From Pyrinomonadaceae bacterium (GTDB lineage Bacteria > Acidobacteriota > Blastocatellia > Pyrinomonadales > Pyrinomonadaceae), in contig JALHNX010000013.1 of the NCBI GenBank assembly GCA_022843305.1, forward strand, positions 1-51,565: a DNA stretch of 51,565 nucleotides, given 5' to 3'. Position 1 is the first letter of the stretch, and each line of letters opens with the position of its first letter. The position numbers and the translations under genes were made by a program. Shown one piece after another: positions 41,362-48,661 of the stretch. A model generated the notes under the pieces. That model was not told the origin of the DNA, did no database searches, and worked only from the letters and a program-made list of their open reading frames with translations.

Positions 41362-41688
41362 ATGTTTTGGAATCGTGAAAAAACACCTTTAATGACATCG
41401 GATGATTTGGCTGAGGCAATCTCGGAAAACCGCTCGCCGGTAATTGTTGACGTGCGAAGCGAAAAAGATTTTCGTGCCGGTCATCTGCCCGGAGCGATTA
41501 ATATTCCGCTCGAAGAATTGGAGCAGAGAAAGACGGAACTCGATAAAACAAAACCGACTGTTTTTTATTGAGGGCGCGGTAGAAAAAGCGACCGGGCTGG
41601 TCGCCAAATGAAGAAAGAAGGTTTTCAAAAGGTCTTTAATCTGGAAGGCGGGTTAAATGCCTGGCGAGGTGAATTAGAAAAAAGTTGA
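41362..41688 (+). CDS. Rhodanese-domain protein with in-frame TGA at the catalytic Cys (selenoprotein candidate)
   Basis: Rhodaneses transfer sulfur through a catalytic Cys. This frame gives LAEAISENRSPVIVDVRSEK, then FRAGHLPGAINIPLEELEQ and TVFY, at which point codon 70 (41569-41571) is TGA. Translation beyond it continues without error: GRGRKSDRAGRQMKKEGFQ, KVFNLEGGLNAWRG, ending with TGA at 41686-41688, one base before the next gene. The TGA stands exactly where the active-site Cys is expected (Y-C-x-x-G). A perfect hairpin follows 16 nt downstream. Without readthrough the product would be a useless 69-residue fragment. Selenocysteine insertion is the best explanation; a simple Cys-to-stop mutation (TGT or TGC to TGA) is the alternative. 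Predicted length is 108 residues. Confidence 0.75.
41588..41604 (+). promoter_or_regulatory. Candidate bacterial SECIS hairpin
   Basis: GCGACC and GGTCGC form a perfect 6-bp stem closing the loop GGGCT. The loop begins with G and starts 22 nt after the TGA codon, within the spacing known for bacterial SECIS elements recognised by SelB. The hairpin lies inside the coding sequence, as bacterial SECIS elements do. Confidence 0.65.
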
Positions 41689-41689
41689 A

Positions 41690-42526
41690 ATGCTTGATTT
41701 AGAGAATTTACAAATAGTTGCGGCGGCAATCGTTCTGATTCTGCTTTGGACGGTTGAAACGATTGCTCCTTTTTTACCGAATCGTCAAAGAAGATTTCGC
41801 CACGCCGCCCGAAACATTTCTATCGGATTATTTAACTCGATAGTGCTGGCTGTTTTGTTTGCACCGATACTTTTTCTATTAACAACTTGGACGCAAAACA
41901 ACCGTTTCGGATTACTGCATCTGCTTGAGTTACCGATTTGGACTTCGACGGTTGCAGCAATTTTGTTTCAAGATGCGTGGATGTATTTCTGGCATCGAAT
42001 AAATCATAGAATCCCGTTTTTGTGGCGATTTCACAAGGTTCATCACAGCGACCCGGAAATGGACGTTTCAACCGCTGTTCGTTTTCACACCGGCGAGATT
42101 CTGATTTCCGCTGTTTTGCGTTTGGGCGTGATTGCAATTTTAGGGTTATCGCTCTGGCAAATTTTGCTTTACGATTTGTTGATAATTCCGTTTATTTTGC
42201 TTCATCACAGCAATATCAAATTTCCCGAAAAAATTGACCGACTTTACCGCGCATTGTTTGCTTCTCCGGCAATGCACCGCATTCACCATTCTCCAGAAAG
42301 ACTTGAAACAGACAGTAATTACGGCACTATCTTCTCGTTTTGGGACAGGTTAGCGCGATCATTTCGTTTGCGCGACAGCCGAACGGAAGTGAAATACGGA
42401 CTCAGCGAATTTACGGGACACGAAACGGAAAAATTATCAGTTTTAGCTATGATGCCATTTCAAAATTCGGTTATTCCATCAGCAAAAGGTGAAAATGATT
42501 ATGAAAATCTTATTTATCATCAATGA
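41690..42526 (+). CDS. Sterol desaturase/fatty acid hydroxylase family membrane protein
   Basis: A 278-residue integral membrane di-iron enzyme with about four to five hydrophobic segments (IVAAAIVLILLWTVETIAPF; SIVLAVLFAPILFLLTTW). The His-box set is HRINH, HKVHH and HRIHH, with further His residues in FHTGEIL and LLHHSN. Family members hydroxylate or desaturate lipids with O2. The ATG is one base after the rhodanese stop. The 3' end overlaps the DsrE gene by about 30 bp. The link to sulfur genes is unclear. Confidence 0.87.
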   Translation: MLDLENLQIVAAAIVLILLWTVETIAPFLPNRQRRFRHAARNISIGLFNSIVLAVLFAPILFLLTTWTQNNRFGLLHLLELPIWTSTVAAILFQDAWMYFWHRINHRIPFLWRFHKVHHSDPEMDVSTAVRFHTGEILISAVLRLGVIAILGLSLWQILLYDLLIIPFILLHHSNIKFPEKIDRLYRALFASPAMHRIHHSPERLETDSNYGTIFSFWDRLARSFRLRDSRTEVKYGLSEFTGHETEKLSVLAMMPFQNSVIPSAKGENDYENLIYHQ

Positions 42527-42854
42527 TGCACCATATGGAACGGAAAAAGCCTACAACGCCTTACGAATGGCGATGGCTTTGCAAAAAGAGCATTCGGAGA
42601 CAGAAGTTTATATTTTTCTGATGGCTGATGCCGTTACTTGTCTTTTACCAAATCAAGCAACACCGAACGGATATTACAACATTGAAAGAATGCTTAAAGC
42701 AGTTATTGCAAAAGGCGGGCAAGTAAAGGCTTGCGGTTCGTGTTCGGAAGCACGCGGCATTAAAGAAATCACTCTAATTGAAGGAACTGAAATCAGCAAT
42801 ATGAACCAGCTTGCCCGATGGACTGTAGAAGCGGACAATGTGCTGACATTTTAG
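42495..42854 (+). CDS. DsrE family sulfur-relay-like protein
   Basis: A 119-residue DsrE/DsrF-like protein (MKILFIINDAPYGTEKAYNA, then EVYIFLMADAVTCLLPNQ) with conserved Cys in VKACGSCSEARG. DsrE proteins accept and carry persulfide sulfur, which fits a rhodanese partner. AAAGG before ATG 42495 decides the start; ATG 42501 in the same frame is an alternative. The gene overlaps the desaturase gene. Confidence 0.88.
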   Translation: MIMKILFIINDAPYGTEKAYNALRMAMALQKEHSETEVYIFLMADAVTCLLPNQATPNGYYNIERMLKAVIAKGGQVKACGSCSEARGIKEITLIEGTEISNMNQLARWTVEADNVLTF

Positions 42855-42887
42855 GAGCAAAGAAATTTTTGCAGTGCCGCCAACAGG

Positions 42888-44114
42888 ATGAAAGAAAATA
42901 TACAATTGGGGCTCAAAGAAAATTGGCAACAGTTTTCATGGCTCGTCATCATTAACGCCTTTGTCGGCGGAATGGTCGGGCTTGAACGCTCCATTCTGCC
43001 GCAATTGGCGGAATCCGAATTCGGCATCGCCTCGAAAACTGCGCTTTTATCGTTCATCATCGCCTTCGGTATCACTAAATCCCTTTCTAATTATTTTGCC
43101 GGAAGGCTTGCCAATCGGGTCGGCAGGAAAAATTTGCTTGTTCTGGGATGGCTGTTTGCCATTCCGGTTCCGTTGATTTTGATTTACGCCAATAATTGGA
43201 ATTGGGTGGTCTTTGCCAACATCCTGCTCGGCATCAACCAAGGCTTAACCTGGAGCAGCACGGTGGTGATGAAAATTGACCTCGTGGGCGATAAAATGCG
43301 CGGCTTGGCGATGGGCATTAATGAATTTGCCGGTTATTTTTTTGTCGGTCTGACTGCGTTTCTGACTGGCTATCTCGCCGCTGGCTATGGAGTCCGCCCC
43401 GTTCCTTTTTATCTCGGAGTCGCTTTTTCGTTTCTCGGCTTGGCTCTGAGTTTCTTATTCGTTAAAGATACCGTCCATCACGTTCACAAAGAAAACCAAA
43501 TCAGCAATATACCGCTACTAAAAAATCCATTCTGGGACACGACTATCAGGCACAAATCCCTGAGTTCGGTGACCCAAGCCGGATTGGTCAACAATCTCAA
43601 TGATGGAATGATTTGGGGGCTTCTTCCGCTTCTGCTTTTTGCCAAAATGTTCGATAACGCGCAGATCGGAATTCTGACCGCCGTTTATCCGACTGTCTGG
43701 GGCATTAGTCAATTATTTACCGGCAAATTGTCGGATCATCTGTCTAAACGGCTGCTGCTCTTTTGGGGAATGATGTTACAGGCTTTTGGAATATTAGTGC
43801 TGGTTTGGGCTGAGAGATTTTGGCATTTTGTAGTGATCGGCTTTGTTCTCGGCATCGGGACGGCTCTTGTTTATCCGACCTTTCTAGCCGCCATCGCCGA
43901 ATATACGAATCCGACGCAGCGGGCTGAAAGCCTCGGAGTTTTTCGCTTGTGGCGGGATTTGGGCTACGCCGTCGGCGCGATTTTAACGGGAATTACGGCG
44001 GATTTGCTCGGAATCAACTCTTCGATAGTAATTATAGCCGTCCTGACAGCTATTTCCGGTTTGGTAGTTTTAGCACGAATGGAACACACTAAAACTAAAA
44101 TCGAACAACTTTAA
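42888..44114 (+). CDS. MFS transporter
   Basis: A 408-residue major facilitator with about 12 membrane segments in two halves. The loop 2-3 signature is GRLANRVGRKNLLVLGW and the equivalent loop in the second half is GKLSDHLSKRLLLFWG. The central loop is short (HHVHKENQISNIPL). It is the last gene of the plus-strand cargo operon and probably exports or imports a compound linked to the rhodanese/DsrE proteins. The substrate cannot be named. The start has only a weak ribosome-binding site. Confidence 0.87.
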   Translation: MKENIQLGLKENWQQFSWLVIINAFVGGMVGLERSILPQLAESEFGIASKTALLSFIIAFGITKSLSNYFAGRLANRVGRKNLLVLGWLFAIPVPLILIYANNWNWVVFANILLGINQGLTWSSTVVMKIDLVGDKMRGLAMGINEFAGYFFVGLTAFLTGYLAAGYGVRPVPFYLGVAFSFLGLALSFLFVKDTVHHVHKENQISNIPLLKNPFWDTTIRHKSLSSVTQAGLVNNLNDGMIWGLLPLLLFAKMFDNAQIGILTAVYPTVWGISQLFTGKLSDHLSKRLLLFWGMMLQAFGILVLVWAERFWHFVVIGFVLGIGTALVYPTFLAAIAEYTNPTQRAESLGVFRLWRDLGYAVGAILTGITADLLGINSSIVIIAVLTAISGLVVLARMEHTKTKIEQL

Positions 44115-44187
44115 ATTTTTCGTTTATCATATCTGATTGATTTCCAAATTTTTATTTGAGATAAATTCATCAGTTATAAGTGCCTGT

Positions 44188-45009
44188 TTACTCATCAAAA
44201 ATTTTTCCCGTATTCCAGAACGAAATCATCTCGCCCAAGATTTCCTTAGGATTGGCTTCAATCAATTCATCAAGAAGTTCGGTTTTCTTGAGCATTTCCC
44301 GTGCTTGGCGGTAGCTCTCGGTTAAAAATCGAACCGTTTTCTCATCCCACGAGTAATTTTCTGAGTATTGACAATTCGTATTATCTAGCCACGGCGTGCC
44401 GGTTGAATGGTCCACCACTTCAAAAATGTTGAGATACAACCCGAGTCTTCCCGTTTTTTCCAAATTCCAGATTTTATCGAAGCAATAACGATTGATTTCT
44501 GGAAAATCTTTTCGGTTTACTTCGTAATTCTCTTCAAAATAATCCCAAATTTCGTCCGCCTGACTGAATAGAAGTGATGCCGCAACGTAACTGACTTGCA
44601 GATATTCAGGCTCGGGTTCATCACAGCAAAAATCCACATTTAGCGAATAAATGTTGAAATTATCAAAATCCGCCTCCGGTTCTTGATACCAACCTCCGAG
44701 AACCGGAAACAGATGCTCATTGACGAGTTCAAAAAACTCGTTGGTTCTTTCAGTATAATTTTCGTAAGTTCCGGCTTTGAAAAGACTCGTTTGCGAACGA
44801 TTCCACTCATCGGGGAAAAATTGACGAAAAAGCAGATATTTTTGCTGTTCGGCGACAAATTTTTCGACCGTTTCGTAAGCCGCTAACGCATTAAAATTTC
44901 GCGCTCTGAATTTCAGATACTCAACTGCTTGATGGAGTTTTTCGCCAAACGGTTTGGCTGACTCGTCCCAATTTATGATTGGCGACGCTGCGCTGAATCT
45001 AACGGTCAT
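44188..45009 (-). CDS. Hypothetical backbone protein, possibly PRTRC protein F-like
   Basis: A 273-residue soluble acidic protein, rich in aromatic residues (WYQEPEADFDNFNIYSLNVD, DEIWDYFEENYEVN). The C-terminal part (WDEKTVRFLTESYRQAREM, then IEANPKEILGEMISFW) has the layout of the PRTRC F C-terminus, but the match is by memory of pattern only. It lies 6 bp downstream of the next gene, in the second block of PRTRC-type genes. Confidence 0.5.
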   Translation of the reverse strand: MTVRFSAASPIINWDESAKPFGEKLHQAVEYLKFRARNFNALAAYETVEKFVAEQQKYLLFRQFFPDEWNRSQTSLFKAGTYENYTERTNEFFELVNEHLFPVLGGWYQEPEADFDNFNIYSLNVDFCCDEPEPEYLQVSYVAASLLFSQADEIWDYFEENYEVNRKDFPEINRYCFDKIWNLEKTGRLGLYLNIFEVVDHSTGTPWLDNTNCQYSENYSWDEKTVRFLTESYRQAREMLKKTELLDELIEANPKEILGEMISFWNTGKIFDE

Positions 45010-45015
45010 TGTTGG

Positions 45016-45321
45016 TTAAAATCCGATTGGAATGTGTTCGCTTGCCATCGCCGGAGTTTTGACGAGTGCCTCGAATCCGCTTGCCACCGCTTCTATTTCA
45101 CGTTTTGAGTCAGCGAGAGTTTTTTTTGCCCGCGCCAAATCGTCAAAGTCGAGAATTTCGGCAAGGTCTTTTCGCATCAGTTCTTCCGCCAAAAGAATTG
45201 CCGGATTTATTTGCTCGGACTCGTTACACAAAAATTCAAAAGGCGTGTTCGATTTATGGTTTTTGACCTGACGAACCTTTGTGCTGCGCTCGTTTAACGA
45301 TTGAAACGATAAGTTGTCCAT
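45016..45321 (-). CDS. Hypothetical protein, 101 residues
   Basis: Started at ATG 45321 (MDNLSFQSLNERSTKVRQ), which overlaps the end of the PRTRC C-like gene by 68 bp. A C-terminal helical hairpin (LAEELMRKDLAEILDFDDLA, then LADSKREIEAVASGFEAL) dominates. Not recognised; probably translated by coupling. Confidence 0.55.
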   Translation of the reverse strand: MDNLSFQSLNERSTKVRQVKNHKSNTPFEFLCNESEQINPAILLAEELMRKDLAEILDFDDLARAKKTLADSKREIEAVASGFEALVKTPAMASEHIPIGF

Positions 45322-45511
45322 TTTTAACTTCCCGCGTGATATTGGCGTTTTCGATTGATGAAAAATGCGGCTGAAGAACGGTTTTGAGAATTTTATCATC
45401 CTCTGCCAAAACCGCTTCCAACGGAAATTCCTGTCCTTCGATTTTAATGACCGCCATTTTTTCAGTAACAGCGGAATCGCTTTGCTCCGTATTTGTGTTC
45501 GTTGTTTCCAT
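45254..45511 (-). CDS. PRTRC system protein C-like
   Basis: An 85-residue protein. After a disordered N-terminus it has MAVIKIEGQEFPLEAVLAED, HFSSIENANITRE and VSIVKRAQHKGS, which match the short PRTRC C pattern (P-x-[YF]P-x-[IL]xNAxi, then a hydrophobic strand and a K-x-A-x-x-KG tail). It may be a small ubiquitin-like or scaffold protein of the cassette. The start could also be the internal ATG 45457. Confidence 0.6.
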   Translation of the reverse strand: METTNTNTEQSDSAVTEKMAVIKIEGQEFPLEAVLAEDDKILKTVLQPHFSSIENANITREVKNGQLIVSIVKRAQHKGSSGQKP

Positions 45512-45534
45512 AACTTTTTTTTGTTTAGGGGTAA

Positions 45535-46581
45535 TTATCCGAAAAGGCTGCCTTGCAGTCCGGTTTGCGCCGGCGGCGGAATTACGGGAGAGTTTGTTTG
45601 AGTCGTTTCAGTTTCTGCGGTTAGAGAAGAAGAAACTTCGGTTAATTTTGCCGCTGCTTGCGAAACCGTTTTCGCTTCCGTTGTCGGCTTCGGCGCGTTT
45701 CTTTTCGCGGTGATTTTTTCCTTCTTCATTTTGTCCATTACTTTGAGCGGCAAATCGCTTTGATATTTCGCCAAAACCTTTTCAAGTTCGGGCATAATTT
45801 CTGCCGTTAAATTGTTTCCGGCAAGCTCGACCATTGTATATTGCGGCGCAAAATCGTGCGTTTTGACGCTGAAAACAGCTTTTCTAACCGTTCCGCCATC
45901 TCCGCCTTCGGGAAGCAGTTGAATCGTCGCCGTGACCGTGCATTTGCTAAATTGATACGGCTCTTTTTCCGGCAAGGACAATTTGCCGCTCGCCGCGCCA
46001 GTTTCGACGGGCTTATCCATTGCAACCTCAACCTTTTCTTCGCTTTCACTTGCGGGCGATGCCGTTTCTTCCACTTTTTCATTTGAAACATTTTCGGTAG
46101 TTCTGACTTCCACTTCCTCAAACGTAGAATCTTCCAATGTTGAAATTTCTTCCGTTTGTGTCAAATCTTCTTCAATTACAGATTTATTTTCTTCAAGCGG
46201 ATTTTCTTCATCCACTGTCATTTCAATTACGCCTAAAAATTCATCTTGCGGCTTTTCTTCGTGATTGATTGGCTCAGAGACAACCTGTTCTATTTTCTGC
46301 GGCAAATCAATTTCCGCCGATTGAGTCGGACGTGTATTCCGCAGACGATCAAGAAAATGGTTAAGAAAAATGTTCTGAATTGTCGCTTCTTCGGTTTCGC
46401 GGCACATATATTCCAAACTCTGCCAGAATTCGAGTGCCAGATTTTTACCCGATTCTTCCGTGTTGAAAAAGCCTGTCGTTTCCATCGCCGCGTTAGCCAA
46501 TTCGACGGCGGTAAATTTCAACTGTTCTATTTTTTCTTGATTTTCAAGATTGATAAATGCTCCCGCACTTAAAATTTCCAT
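45535..46581 (-). CDS. Backbone protein ending in a clamp-binding-like motif; possible PRTRC E counterpart
   Basis: A 348-residue protein from ATG 46581 (MEILSAGAFIN), chosen for the GGGAG site upstream. A helical N-terminal part (LKFTAVELANAAMETTGFFN) is followed by a very acidic linker of about 100 residues and a small beta domain (CTVTATIQLLPEGGDGGTVR, KAVFSVKTHDFAPQY). It ends in LQGSLFG; QGSLF fits the beta-clamp-binding consensus. Being next to the PRTRC C-like gene suggests protein E by position only. An A-tract/GCGG motif lies at 46603-46620. Confidence 0.5.
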   Translation of the reverse strand: MEILSAGAFINLENQEKIEQLKFTAVELANAAMETTGFFNTEESGKNLALEFWQSLEYMCRETEEATIQNIFLNHFLDRLRNTRPTQSAEIDLPQKIEQVVSEPINHEEKPQDEFLGVIEMTVDEENPLEENKSVIEEDLTQTEEISTLEDSTFEEVEVRTTENVSNEKVEETASPASESEEKVEVAMDKPVETGAASGKLSLPEKEPYQFSKCTVTATIQLLPEGGDGGTVRKAVFSVKTHDFAPQYTMVELAGNNLTAEIMPELEKVLAKYQSDLPLKVMDKMKKEKITAKRNAPKPTTEAKTVSQAAAKLTEVSSSLTAETETTQTNSPVIPPPAQTGLQGSLFG

Positions 46582-46649
46582 TTGTTTTATCTCCCAAATT
46601 TTGCTGACCGCTTTTTTTTCTTTTGATAGTTCCTGAACTTCCAAAAATA

Positions 46650-46682
46650 AAAAACCGGACGCTTCTATTTCATCCGGTTTTT
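46650..46682 (-). terminator. Rho-independent terminator
   Basis: Arms AAAAACCGGA (46650-46659) and TCCGGTTTTT (46673-46682) with a 13-base loop form a stem followed by T residues on either strand. It lies 27 bp after the 76-residue gene and separates it from the gene at 45535-46581. Confidence 0.8.
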
Positions 46683-46708
46683 AAGTTTTAATATTCTGAA
46701 GTCCGATT

Positions 46709-46939
46709 TCAAAAAGGATCATCTTCGATTTCTTCCTCTCTAATTGCAATCTCGCTCAATTTATTTTCCATCAAAATTTTGCCGTGGACGGCTTCCAAGT
46801 CCCGCGTTTCTTCGATTAATTTATCGGTATCTTCGATAAGTTGCTTCCATCTGGCATCATCTTCCGCCTCGTCGAAAGGAATAATCGCCCAATCTTCCGA
46901 ACTGCTATCAGCTTCTTTGTTTTTTTCAGTTTCAGTCAT
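46709..46939 (-). CDS. Hypothetical acidic protein, 76 residues
   Basis: A small, strongly acidic, helical protein (EDDARWKQLIEDTDKLIEET) ending EEEIEDDPF. Not recognised. It has its own terminator downstream. Confidence 0.55.
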   Translation of the reverse strand: MTETEKNKEADSSSEDWAIIPFDEAEDDARWKQLIEDTDKLIEETRDLEAVHGKILMENKLSEIAIREEEIEDDPF

Positions 46940-46981
46940 AATTTTTGGTGATTTTAAGAATTTATCTTATTTTCAACTATT

Positions 46982-48079
46982 TCAGGCAGCGACGGCAAAT
47001 TTTTGCTTTTGAATCGGAAAGATTTTTACTTCGCTGCTTGAATGGAACTTTTTCAAAATCCGCGAAAGTGTCGTATGTTCCACGCCGAGTGCGCGTGCCG
47101 CGCTCCGCAGACTTCCGCCGTTTTCCGCTAAAATATGTTCAATGACGTTTCCCGCCGCCTTTAGATAAATGCTGTCAAGAGTTTCAGTTTTCGGACTAAA
47201 AGCAACGGTAATTGAGTCTTCGCCGCGCACACGAAAATCATAATGCGAAATGTTGTCAATTTCCGCTGCATCAGACAGGGTTGACTCAAAATTTTGGATT
47301 CTGTCGCCTAAAATTTTTGTCACGGCTTCGCGTGAAACTACGCTCTCGTCAAGACATTCGACGGCTACGCGAACCGCAAAATTGTGAAGCTCTCGAAAAT
47401 TCCCTTCCCAATCGTATTGTTCCAGCATTTTAATTACATCCGACGAAATTTCAAACGGCTTTGTGCGCCCGATTGCGGCGCATTCTTTTACCAAATCGGC
47501 TTCGAGTAATTCTTTGATTTTTTCTTTTTGATATTTAAGCGGCACGGTTTCGAGCGTTAAAATGTTCAGTCGGTCATAAAGATCGGCACGAAAACTTCCC
47601 TTTTCAACCATTTCTTTGAGATTAGCGGAGGTCGCCGCGATGATTCTCGTATCAACCGGGCGTTCTACATTGCTTCCGACGCGGCGGATGCGTTTTTCTT
47701 CAACCGCTTTGAGCAGTTTGGCTTGAAGCGATAACGGAATTTCGCCGATTTCATCGAGGAAAAGGGTTCCGCCATTTGCGATTTCAAAAAGTCCGGCTTT
47801 CGGCTGAGTTGCACCCGTGAACGCTCCTTTTTCATAACCGAAAAGTTCGGATTCGAGCAGTTCCTGCGTCAAACTCGCACAATTCAGATTGATGAATTCT
47901 TTCGTCGCCCGCGAGCTTATTTGGTGAAGCCTTTTGGCAATCGTCGTTTTGCCCGTCCCGCGCTGTCCGGTAATCAAAACGTAATACGGAACGCGGGCAT
48001 AACGATTGATCTTTTCTTCCAATTCCGCCACAAGCAGTGCGCCTCTATTTTCAGTTTTTTGACAGTTAAAATAATTCAT
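46982..48079 (-). CDS. Sigma-54-dependent transcriptional activator without receiver domain
   Basis: A 365-residue enhancer-binding protein. The AAA+ domain starts almost at the N-terminus: Walker A GQRGTGKTT, ESELFGYEKGAFTGATQ with the intact GAFTGA loop, Walker B GGTLFLDEIGEI, and the arginine segment FRADLYDRLN. The C-terminus is a Fis-type helix-turn-helix (SLRSAARALGVEHTTLSRIL). There is no response-regulator, GAF or PAS domain, so activity must be controlled by a partner protein or by expression, as in PspF. Near-palindromes upstream (48202-48222) could be its sites. Targets are unknown. Confidence 0.92.
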   Translation of the reverse strand: MNYFNCQKTENRGALLVAELEEKINRYARVPYYVLITGQRGTGKTTIAKRLHQISSRATKEFINLNCASLTQELLESELFGYEKGAFTGATQPKAGLFEIANGGTLFLDEIGEIPLSLQAKLLKAVEEKRIRRVGSNVERPVDTRIIAATSANLKEMVEKGSFRADLYDRLNILTLETVPLKYQKEKIKELLEADLVKECAAIGRTKPFEISSDVIKMLEQYDWEGNFRELHNFAVRVAVECLDESVVSREAVTKILGDRIQNFESTLSDAAEIDNISHYDFRVRGEDSITVAFSPKTETLDSIYLKAAGNVIEHILAENGGSLRSAARALGVEHTTLSRILKKFHSSSEVKIFPIQKQKFAVAA

Positions 48080-48201
48080 CTTCAGTTTTAGGTTGTAATT
48101 TAGGTTTGCACTGAATTACTTTTCAATTCTCGTGCCGAAAATTTAGACGATTCTAAATTTGACTCTAAAACAAAGATAAAAAGAGATTTATGCTGATTTA
48201 A

Positions 48202-48222
48202 ACTGTAGATTACATAATTACA
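48202..48222. promoter_or_regulatory. Near-palindromic site upstream of the sigma-54 activator
   Basis: CTGTA-G-ATTA and TAATTACAG face each other across 2 bp. This is 123 bp upstream of the activator start codon and could be a self-binding enhancer site. Confidence 0.3.
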
Positions 48223-48230
48223 GTAACTAC

Positions 48231-48280
48231 AAAACTGTTCACGCTGTGAACACTTCGGTGTCGCCAGCGTGAACAGTTTT
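48231..48280. terminator. Long perfect hairpin, likely bidirectional terminator
   Basis: AAAACTGTTCACGCTG (48231-48246) and CAGCGTGAACAGTTTT (48265-48280) are perfect 16-bp inverted repeats around an 18-base loop. The hairpin covers the last codons and stop of the minus-strand gene at 48239-48646 and ends in TTTT on both strands. Confidence 0.65.
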
Positions 48281-48646
48281 ACCATCGCTTGCCTGATTTA
48301 ATTCGCTTTCAATCAGCAAATAATTTTCAACTATTTCCAGCGTCGCCCGATGCCAGCACGGATTTCCTTCCCAAAAGGCGAAACACAGAACATTATCCGG
48401 TTCTTCGAGGCGGCATTCTTTGTTTGATGTCCGGTAGAATTTAGCTTCGCCTTGTTCGGTAACGGTATCACTCAAAATCAGCATTTTGCCGTTTTCGTAA
48501 TTGATAAAGGGGTTTTCGATAAGTCTTTGATAGGCTTTTTTGAGTGCATTATAACGGCGATTTCTAATTTTCTCCCGCGTTTCCCGGCGAACTAATTGGC
48601 GCGTTTCATTGTAGGCTCTTTCGAGCAAAAATGGATTTAATATCAT
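48239..48646 (-). CDS. Hypothetical protein, 135 residues
   Basis: A basic N-terminal helical half (ERAYNETRQLVRRETREKIR, then NRRYNALKKAYQRL) and a beta-rich C-terminal half (NVLCFAFWEGNPCWHRATLE). Not recognised. It lies 15 bp downstream of the helicase gene. Its 3' end is inside the hairpin at 48231-48280. Confidence 0.6.
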   Translation of the reverse strand: MILNPFLLERAYNETRQLVRRETREKIRNRRYNALKKAYQRLIENPFINYENGKMLILSDTVTEQGEAKFYRTSNKECRLEEPDNVLCFAFWEGNPCWHRATLEIVENYLLIESELNQASDGKTVHAGDTEVFTA

Positions 48647-48661
48647 ATATTTGCGAATAAT

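Noticed and set aside
41569..41571. Rhodanese as a simply truncated gene ending at TGA
   Set aside because: Similarity, frame and spacing continue to the next start codon and a SECIS-like hairpin follows. Truncation remains possible but explains less.
46603..46620. A-tract/GCGG motif as a terminator
   Set aside because: It has no inverted repeat and lies directly upstream of start codons; a regulatory or leader role fits better.
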